12,564 bases of DNA from Ruminococcus flavefaciens (GTDB lineage: Bacteria > Bacillota > Clostridia > Oscillospirales > Ruminococcaceae). The DNA is taken from NCBI GenBank assembly GCA_002310115.1, contig DBYI01000067.1, positions 1 through 12,564 on the forward strand, given 5' to 3'. Each line of letters begins with the position of its first letter. Within the stretch, counting starts at the first letter, position 1. The position numbers and the translations under genes are program-made. Positions 6,373-12,564 of the stretch are shown here, piece after piece. The notes beneath the pieces are model-generated. The model did not search any database. It was not told the DNA's origin and worked only from the letters and a program-made list of their open reading frames with translations.

Positions 6373-9300
6373 ATGATTCCTAAAATTATTGGAACGAATC
6401 TTAAAAGTGTGATATCAGTAATTGCTTCAGCTTCCTTAATAACAGGTCAAATGGTGTCATCATTACCTGCCATTTCAGCAGAGACAAATTCTTCAAAATA
6501 CTTGGTATCAACTGATATTGTGTCTGATAATGAAGATATCACAGCTGATCCAATATTGTCAATGGACAAAATGATAATTCCTGCATCTGCAGCTGGATCT
6601 AATGTAAATATCAATATTTATATAAATGATGAAAGAATGGGGGAAAGCTATTACTATTACAAACCTTATGTACGTATTGACATAGACGGAAGACTTGGCT
6701 TTAACGGTGTTAAGAATGATATGCAAGTCGAAAAAAATACTTTTAGCATTAGAACTTCAAATGTTTTGGATTCTGCATACAGGAAATCCGTGCTGATGAG
6801 TTCAAATTACGGGTCTGGCTGTAATGGTATATTTGCTACAATGGAGTTTAGTGTTCCTGAATATGCACAGCCTGGTGACATTTTCTATTTTGACATACAT
6901 GATACAAGTACAAGTAAAACCAGTATTGAAATCTTGAATTCGGGAGCAAATGCAGTAGGTAATAGCAGGATTAATCCTAGGACTGCAGATAACAGCAGCG
7001 ACAAATACCTTAATGATACGCAATATGATGGATATATACTAATAGATCCTGATTCTGTTTCAAATGTTTCATGTTCTGCAAAGCCGTATAATAAAGTCAG
7101 CAAAGATCATGTAACATATGCCGTATATGAAGATCATTCAGAAATTGCTTATTGTGATTATGGTATTGATAAAGTTAATTTGTTATCCGATGTTAATGGA
7201 CAAGAAGTAACTGCAATCGCCGACTATGCGTTTGCAGAAACGGATATCAAGTCAGTATACATTCCTGACAGTGTGAAAAATATAGGCGAAAGAGCGTTTG
7301 AAAATTGCCGGGCTCTAGCTGAAATTAGGCTGCCGGATTTGATTGAATATATTCCTGGATATATGTGCAGTAGTTGTACTTCTTTAAATGACATAAAATT
7401 CCCTTCAAGTGTAACTAATATAGGTGATAATGCATTCTTTGGTACAGGTATTACCGAGCTTAAGATCCCTGATAGCGTAAGACAAATTGGCAACAAAGCA
7501 TTTATGTCATGCAATAATCTTGAATCAGTCAAGTTGTCTTCACATCTTGAGGAGCTTTGTAATTCTGTTTTTGATGGATGTAAATCCTTAAAAAGCTTGG
7601 AATTGCCTGATTCACTGATAAAAATCGGTAACAATGTGTTTGCGGACTGTGATATAAAAGAGATCATAATTCCAGGATCTGTAAAAGAAGTAGGTGCGAG
7701 CACATTTAATAAATCAAATATCGTATCAATAATCTATTCTGACGAAATTGAAACACTACCTGATAATGCTTTTGGAGGAGCTTCAAAAATAAAAAGCATT
7801 AAACTTCCATCGAAGCTGAAAGCTATACCTTATGCTGCTTTTATAGGTTGTACTTCACTTGCAGGTATAGATATACCAGAAACCGTAACAAGCATCGGTG
7901 GTATGGCATTTTATAAATGTGGATTAACAAAATTTGAAATCCCTGATTCTATAGAAACTTTTGAAGGTTGGGCTTTTGCAGGTTCAAATATTGAATCCAT
8001 TGAAATACCGGATAGATTTACTGAATTGCCTGATTGCTTGTTTATGGATTCTGCTGTTAAGGAAGTAAAACTACCTTTGAATCTTAAAGCTTTACCCGAT
8101 AATATGTTTGAGGGATGTCAAAATCTGACAAATATAGAAATTCCTGATTCAGTTACAAGTTTAGGTAGTAGTATTTTCAGCAAAACTGGCATCAAGGAAA
8201 TTAGAATGCCAGTTACCATAAAGAGTATTGCATATGATACATTCAATGGTTCGTATATTGAATCTATCATATATCCTGATACATTAACCGAACTTCCAAC
8301 AGGTGCATTCAGAAACGCAGGAAATCTAAAAAGTGCAATACTTCCTTCTAGTATTAAGACAATTCCTGATAATTGTTTCAGAAATTGTTATTCATTGAAA
8401 GAGATTGAAATACCAGACACTGTAATAAGTATTGGCTATGATGCATTCCGTGGATGCGGTGTAAAAACTCTTGTTCTTCCTGACACAATTGAAACAATTA
8501 ATGAGGGGGCGTTTAGCGAGTCAGGATTGGTTTCTGTTAAACTTCCTGCTAGACTTAAATCTATAAGTGAGCATGCATTTTCATATTCATCAAATCTTGT
8601 TTCTATAAAACTTAATGAAGGACTTGAAACTATCAATAGGGCAGCGTTTCAGAATTGTACTTCTCTCTCTGATATAGAAATACCGGATACTGTAACAAGC
8701 GTAAATTATGAAGCGTTTGAGGGTACAGCTATAAAATCTATAGTTATTCCTGAATCAGTAACAAAAATTAATACAAACGGTCTGTTCAAAAATTGCATTG
8801 AGCTTGAAACTGTGACTCTTCCGGATACTGTAAAAACAATATCAAGTTATGCATTTCAAAACTGTGTTAAGCTTAAAGGCGTGGATATCCCTGATTCTGT
8901 ATACAATATACAAGAAGATGCGTTCAGCGGAACTACATTCACTTCTTTATATATCCCAGCAAGAACAAAGGTAATAGATACTAATGCATTCAGAGCAAGT
9001 AACATAGACACAATTTACGGCTATATCGGTTCTGAAGCTGAGAGATTTGCAAAAGAAAAAAATCTCAGTTTTATTGAATGTGAAACTAAGATTTGGAATA
9101 ATCCTAATATTTTGCCGGATGGAGGAGTATATAAGCTGGCCTGCGATGTCACTGTTAATGGCAGAATTTCAGTAATTAGTATGCTCGATCTTGATTTAAA
9201 CGGGCATAAGGTAATTGTAAATAATATCAGGAACTCTGGAAATCTTGTTATAAGGGATTCAAGTGTTAATAAGACAGGCGTATTGAAGCAAGGTGGGGAC

Positions 9301-12300
9301 CCTGATGAACTAATCACCGTAACCAGCATTAATTGCAAGCTTTCACTTCTTGGTGGAAATATAATAGGAAATGAAAAAGGGTATAACCCTGCCACAATAG
9401 ATATTGATTCTAGTAATTGTCTGTTTAATCTTGATGGTGCTACAGTTATCTCATATTCTGGTTATCCACTTTTGGTTAAAGATGGTTATGGAACATTAAA
9501 TCTTATAAGTGGTAAAATTGAAGCCCAAAATAGGAATTCAAAGGGCCCATACCCTGCAGTATATATCCATAATTATAAAGAAAATATCAATATTACAGGT
9601 GCAGAAATAAAAGCAATTAATGCAAATGCTATCCATTCGGATTCTAGTTCGTCAGATTTTAATATTAGTGGTGGTAAAATCTCGAGTTTAGGTGGATATG
9701 GACTGCGTTATCATCCCAAGAATATTGTAAATATCAGCGGCGATATTAACATAACAGGCGATAATGGTGGTATTTATGTGCCTGAAAATACACAAGTAAA
9801 CATTATTGGAAAAATTACCTTAGTCAATTTAAGTATTTTTGCTGAAGCTTCTGGTAGAATTACTAATGGACTCAAAAACTATATTGATTCAACAGAAGTG
9901 TCAAAGTGCTTATCATCAATAAGTTCAAATGGTACGTTGTTAATTGATGATGACGGAGAGATTAGAATCGAGATATCCGGTGAAGAAAATACAACCATAA
10001 CAACAAGTACAACTGCATCTTCTACTACAACTTCAACTACAACTACAACATCTACGTCTACTTCAACTACGACTGCAAATTATTCCACAACTACAACCAT
10101 GACAACATCTACAACTACAACATCTACGGAGACTACAACTACGACAACGACTGCAAATTACTCCACAACTACTACCACCACTACTACATATATAAATACA
10201 AAACAAAGTACAACTACTACAACTGCAAATTCAACAACTACTACAATAACTAAGAAAGGGACGGAAAACAATGATACAATCCCTCCATCTCCTCAAGTAA
10301 TTGATGTAGATGGTGTGATGAAAGTTAAAGAAATGAATCTTGATCAAATTGAAAGAGCAGGAATCAATCTGAGCAATCCATCGAATTATCATGTATATGA
10401 ATATGAAATAAAAATGGAATTTGGTGCAAGCGTAGTTTCAATTACAAAATATGATGCAGAGCCTATTCATGGAGGCGGTGATATTGACTATAAGTTTAAG
10501 GACATAATAAAGAAACCAACTGTTAAAACAAATGGAAAAGGTTCAACTCTACTTAGTTATCGTGAAACTAAAGAAGAAGAAATGTATCTTATTGTTACAG
10601 GTGAAAATAAATGGCTAAAAGAGTTCTTTGATGTAGAACTTATTGTAATAAATAAGAGTACAAATAAAAAATCAACTCTTTCTGGATGTTCAGCTTCATT
10701 AAATGTTCCTGAAGGTCTATCACTGGTAAACTGTCAGAAGGATCATTATATTGGTAGTCTAGATGCTAATCAATCTTGTGATTTCCACTGGTATGTACGC
10801 GGAGATGAAGCAGGAATTTATTCACTTTCTTCTGAATTTAAAGGTAAAAATAAAGGCGAAGAATTTAAATATACCTTTGAAACTGTGAATCCGATTCATG
10901 TATATTCGTCTGATGCTTTGAAAATGAAGATAATACTTCCAAAATATTCATTTTTTGATGAGGATTATCCGGTTACAATAAGCTTTGAAAACGTTTCTGA
11001 TAAGCCAATATATAATATTGAGCATACGATCAAAGGATTTCAACAGTATTCAAAGTTAAATAAATATAAAAACCATGAACTTGTAGAAAGTAAAACTGAT
11101 TCGCTGCAGAATGTGAATTTTAATGGAGAAACGTTTAGTATTAGTCAGTTGGATCCTGGAGATGAAATAGTTGCTGAAATTACTATTCATGATATTTGGA
11201 AATCGATACTTGAAGAAAATATTGATAATCAGAAAATAGCAGCAGATCTTATAGCATTTATTACTGGTTTATTCAAAAATCCTGTTTTTAAAGGAGTTAG
11301 TTTCATAGCGTCAATATATAGAGCTGTTCTTGAAGGAATTGTTGCTTCACATGTATTAAAATGTGTTGATGTTGCAACTCTCAAAAATTCAACAACAAAA
11401 ATACCATATGAGGTTATTATTACTGATATTTCCCCAGAGCTTAACGAAAAATATGCTAAAAGTATCTTATCAGAAGTAACTAAATGTTTGATTGGAGAAT
11501 CCATCGGTATGGTGGGTGGTCTTAGAACTTATAATGATGTTGTTCTTATTGATCCTAATATAGTAAAGGGTACAGATATTGCAAATAATACATATAATTT
11601 AATTAAAGATCAAAATAAACCAGGTAATTCAAATGATGATCATCTATATAACTGGGCACAATATGCAGGATCATTTATACCGGGGGGGAGAGCTTCAAAA
11701 GTGTTAACTTTGGGACGTGATGTTTATTATAGATTCCGTAAGCCTTCTGGTGGCTCAAGTGTTATGTTTTATGTAGTCAAATCAAATGGTACTATTATGT
11801 ATGCTCCTAACTTTGAAATTGATTATAATAAAAGAGCAGCCTATAATGATTTTGATATTGAAATAGTTGAGGGTGAATATACAGTAAATAAAGATGGCAG
11901 TATCATGCTTAACAGTGATGCGATTATAAGGGTTATTCCAAAAAAGGCAAATATTAATGCAACTATTGGTGCAAAAACATTGGATGGAGAAGAAATAGTT
12001 GAATTTCCTGTTAATGTCGTGGATGATCATGAATGCAAAGGAGAATATATGATTATATCTCAGCCGTCAGAAGATGAAGGTGCAATTATGGCTTCTTTCT
12101 GTAATATTTGCTATGAACTTATTGAATGTACTTTCCTTCCTAAGGAAGCAACAGCAATGCTTAGCAATGGACATAGTTATCAGGATATAAGGGGAGCACT
12201 GGCAGATGCTGCTAAATCTGAAGAAGAACTTAAGCTATATATCTTTGGAAATGTAAATATTTCTGAAAGCTTAACGATACCTGATAATATTACACTTATA

Positions 12301-12564
12301 ATAGTTCCAGAGACAAAAATTACATTAAATGACAATTGTCAGTTTATTGCAAAGGGAGAAGTTAAAGATTTCAGTGGATTTGAATATAATCTAAGCGGTA
12401 ACGGACCTATTGTTCAAATGACAATTAGTACAACAACTGTGACTTCAACCTCCACTACTACAAGCACAAGAGCTACAACTGCAAGTACAACAAGTACAAA
12501 GGTTTCAACTACAGGTACAATAAGCTTAAAAGCTACAACTACAAGCGCTACAAGTACAAGCGCT
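6373..12564 (+). CDS. Giant BspA-like LRR / beta-helix surface protein (3' end missing)
   Basis: The frame is open for 2064 codons to the right edge with no stop. ATG 6373 is supported by AAAAGGAG (6356-6363) at 9-nt spacing and by a signal peptide (basic MIPKIIGTNLK, hydrophobic SVISVIASASLITG, cleavage near AISA-ET, residues 35-37). Domains in order: a cohesin-like beta-sandwich (residues ~70-180); about 27 LRR_5 repeats (~273-880) with a cap DTIYGYIGSEAERFAKEK; a beta-helix region (~905-1196); a Thr-rich stalk (~1207-1293); the unassigned region shared with gene 1 (~1308-2016); and the start of a Thr/Ser/Ala stalk. By analogy with gene 1 it should end in an LPXTG anchor outside the window. 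The role is inferred: surface binding of host, substrate or neighbouring cells. No catalytic site is evident. Confidence 0.94.
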   Translation, partial: MIPKIIGTNLKSVISVIASASLITGQMVSSLPAISAETNSSKYLVSTDIVSDNEDITADPILSMDKMIIPASAAGSNVNINIYINDERMGESYYYYKPYVRIDIDGRLGFNGVKNDMQVEKNTFSIRTSNVLDSAYRKSVLMSSNYGSGCNGIFATMEFSVPEYAQPGDIFYFDIHDTSTSKTSIEILNSGANAVGNSRINPRTADNSSDKYLNDTQYDGYILIDPDSVSNVSCSAKPYNKVSKDHVTYAVYEDHSEIAYCDYGIDKVNLLSDVNGQEVTAIADYAFAETDIKSVYIPDSVKNIGERAFENCRALAEIRLPDLIEYIPGYMCSSCTSLNDIKFPSSVTNIGDNAFFGTGITELKIPDSVRQIGNKAFMSCNNLESVKLSSHLEELCNSVFDGCKSLKSLELPDSLIKIGNNVFADCDIKEIIIPGSVKEVGASTFNKSNIVSIIYSDEIETLPDNAFGGASKIKSIKLPSKLKAIPYAAFIGCTSLAGIDIPETVTSIGGMAFYKCGLTKFEIPDSIETFEGWAFAGSNIESIEIPDRFTELPDCLFMDSAVKEVKLPLNLKALPDNMFEGCQNLTNIEIPDSVTSLGSSIFSKTGIKEIRMPVTIKSIAYDTFNGSYIESIIYPDTLTELPTGAFRNAGNLKSAILPSSIKTIPDNCFRNCYSLKEIEIPDTVISIGYDAFRGCGVKTLVLPDTIETINEGAFSESGLVSVKLPARLKSISEHAFSYSSNLVSIKLNEGLETINRAAFQNCTSLSDIEIPDTVTSVNYEAFEGTAIKSIVIPESVTKINTNGLFKNCIELETVTLPDTVKTISSYAFQNCVKLKGVDIPDSVYNIQEDAFSGTTFTSLYIPARTKVIDTNAFRASNIDTIYGYIGSEAERFAKEKNLSFIECETKIWNNPNILPDGGVYKLACDVTVNGRISVISMLDLDLNGHKVIVNNIRNSGNLVIRDSSVNKTGVLKQGGDPDELITVTSINCKLSLLGGNIIGNEKGYNPATIDIDSSNCLFNLDGATVISYSGYPLLVKDGYGTLNLISGKIEAQNRNSKGPYPAVYIHNYKENINITGAEIKAINANAIHSDSSSSDFNISGGKISSLGGYGLRYHPKNIVNISGDINITGDNGGIYVPENTQVNIIGKITLVNLSIFAEASGRITNGLKNYIDSTEVSKCLSSISSNGTLLIDDDGEIRIEISGEENTTITTSTTASSTTTSTTTTTSTSTSTTTANYSTTTTMTTSTTTTSTETTTTTTTANYSTTTTTTTTYINTKQSTTTTTANSTTTTITKKGTENNDTIPPSPQVIDVDGVMKVKEMNLDQIERAGINLSNPSNYHVYEYEIKMEFGASVVSITKYDAEPIHGGGDIDYKFKDIIKKPTVKTNGKGSTLLSYRETKEEEMYLIVTGENKWLKEFFDVELIVINKSTNKKSTLSGCSASLNVPEGLSLVNCQKDHYIGSLDANQSCDFHWYVRGDEAGIYSLSSEFKGKNKGEEFKYTFETVNPIHVYSSDALKMKIILPKYSFFDEDYPVTISFENVSDKPIYNIEHTIKGFQQYSKLNKYKNHELVESKTDSLQNVNFNGETFSISQLDPGDEIVAEITIHDIWKSILEENIDNQKIAADLIAFITGLFKNPVFKGVSFIASIYRAVLEGIVASHVLKCVDVATLKNSTTKIPYEVIITDISPELNEKYAKSILSEVTKCLIGESIGMVGGLRTYNDVVLIDPNIVKGTDIANNTYNLIKDQNKPGNSNDDHLYNWAQYAGSFIPGGRASKVLTLGRDVYYRFRKPSGGSSVMFYVVKSNGTIMYAPNFEIDYNKRAAYNDFDIEIVEGEYTVNKDGSIMLNSDAIIRVIPKKANINATIGAKTLDGEEIVEFPVNVVDDHECKGEYMIISQPSEDEGAIMASFCNICYELIECTFLPKEATAMLSNGHSYQDIRGALADAAKSEEELKLYIFGNVNISESLTIPDNITLIIVPETKITLNDNCQFIAKGEVKDFSGFEYNLSGNGPIVQMTISTTTVTSTSTTTSTRATTASTTSTKVSTTGTISLKATTTSATSTSA
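6580..6910 (+). other. Cohesin-like beta-sandwich domain in gene 2
   Basis: After the signal peptide, residues ~70-180 alternate short beta strands: NVNINIYIND, YVRIDIDGRLGF, then NGIFATMEFSVPEYAQPGDI and FYFDI. The last part resembles the cohesin / CBM-like signature in which a small residue and T precede F-x-V-P and A-x-x-G-D. If it is a true cohesin it could hold a dockerin-bearing partner, as in Ruminococcus cellulosomes. The assignment rests on motif resemblance alone. Confidence 0.4.
7189..9078 (+). repeat. LRR_5 (BspA-type) array of gene 2
   Basis: About 27 repeats of roughly 23 residues follow the pattern L-x-x-I-x-I-P-D-S-V-x-x-I-x-x-x-A-F-x-x-C, as in IEIPDTVISIGYDAFRGC and VTLPDTVKTISSYAFQNC. 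Some repeats replace the C-x-x-L turn with a short S-x-I/L turn (for example SGLVSVKLP), so two repeat lengths alternate. The array ends in the same cap type as gene 1. Known BspA proteins bind fibronectin, fibrinogen or other bacteria; the ligand here is unknown. Confidence 0.92.
9085..9960 (+). other. Right-handed beta-helix-like region of gene 2
   Basis: Residues ~905-1196 include LDLDLNGHKVIVNNI, a motif common at the start of Firmicutes parallel beta-helices. Short rungs rich in N, G and I follow (NLVIRDSS, FNISGGKISSL, VNISGDINITGDNGGIYV, VNIIGKITLV). This fold is frequent in polysaccharide-binding or -cleaving proteins. No lyase or hydrolase catalytic residues stand out, so a binding or structural role is more likely. 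Gene 1 has a Big_2 domain in the corresponding place. Confidence 0.65.
9991..10251 (+). repeat. Thr-rich stalk 1 of gene 2
   Basis: This is a coding Thr/Ser tract with scattered A, N, Y and M. The segment TTTANYSTTTT occurs twice (near 10070-10099 and 10150-10180), suggesting internal duplication. It is shorter and more degenerate than the stalk of gene 1 and has no long pure threonine run. Confidence 0.9.
10297..12420 (+). other. Unassigned conserved region of gene 2, shared with gene 1
   Basis: It aligns throughout with 1448-3500. The best-kept parts are NYHVYEYEIKMEF, WYVRGDEAGIYSLS, DYPVTISFENVSDKPIYNIE, the EIDYNKRAAY to KKANINA block and ELKLYIFGNVNI. The stretch around 11540-11760 differs in length and sequence between the copies. 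The function is unknown. Confidence 0.7.
12421..12564 (+). repeat. Start of Thr/Ser/Ala stalk 2 of gene 2 (cut by window edge)
   Basis: ACA/ACT, AGC/AGT and GCT codons begin right after GPIV, the same junction as in gene 1. The frame is still open at the last base, so more stalk and probably a wall anchor lie to the right. Confidence 0.88.

Noticed and set aside
7224..7703. 159-codon minus-strand frame
   Set aside because: It is a shadow of the LRR_5 array; repeat periodicity keeps the antisense frame open.

Overview
The window looks like a piece of an AT-rich, Gram-positive Firmicutes chromosome, most likely a Ruminococcus-type gut Clostridium. The basis is an LPQTG sortase signal with a positively charged tail, BspA-type leucine-rich repeats (LRR_5), very long Thr/Ser linkers as in Ruminococcus surface proteins, strong AGGAG-type ribosome sites, and IS66 and IS1634-like transposase remnants. 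Genus is an inference; no rRNA or housekeeping gene is present.

Layout. (1) 2-4129 (+) is the 3' part of a giant wall-anchored surface protein: LRR_5 repeats, a Big_2-like Ig domain, a Thr-rich stalk with runs of 39 and 29 threonines, an unassigned region of about 690 residues, a second Thr/Ser/Ala stalk, a small C-terminal module and an LPQTG anchor. A hairpin terminator follows at 4249-4286. (2) 4286-5702 is a nest of dead transposons. An IS1634-like element on the minus strand has lost the middle of its transposase gene. It was later hit by an IS66 element (4324-5090) that has itself lost tnpC. The IS66 copy keeps both terminal inverted repeats and a perfect 8-bp target duplication. (3) 5703-6372 is an AT-rich spacer. 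It holds a near-consensus promoter (5979-6007), a possible 40-residue membrane peptide (6054-6176) and a weaker promoter just before the next gene. (4) 6373-12564 (+) is a second giant surface protein, open at the right edge with at least 2064 codons. It has a signal peptide, a cohesin-like beta-sandwich, about 27 LRR_5 repeats, a beta-helix region, a Thr-rich stalk, the same unassigned region as gene 1, and the start of a second Thr/Ser/Ala stalk.

The two large genes are tandem paralogues with interchangeable N-terminal recognition modules on a shared base (stalk, conserved region, stalk and, in gene 1, wall anchor). They most likely encode adhesins or surface recognition proteins that carry LRR, Ig or beta-helix modules away from the peptidoglycan. 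The most novel element is the shared region between the two stalks, which I cannot assign to a family. I see no defence system, CRISPR array, tRNA or rRNA.
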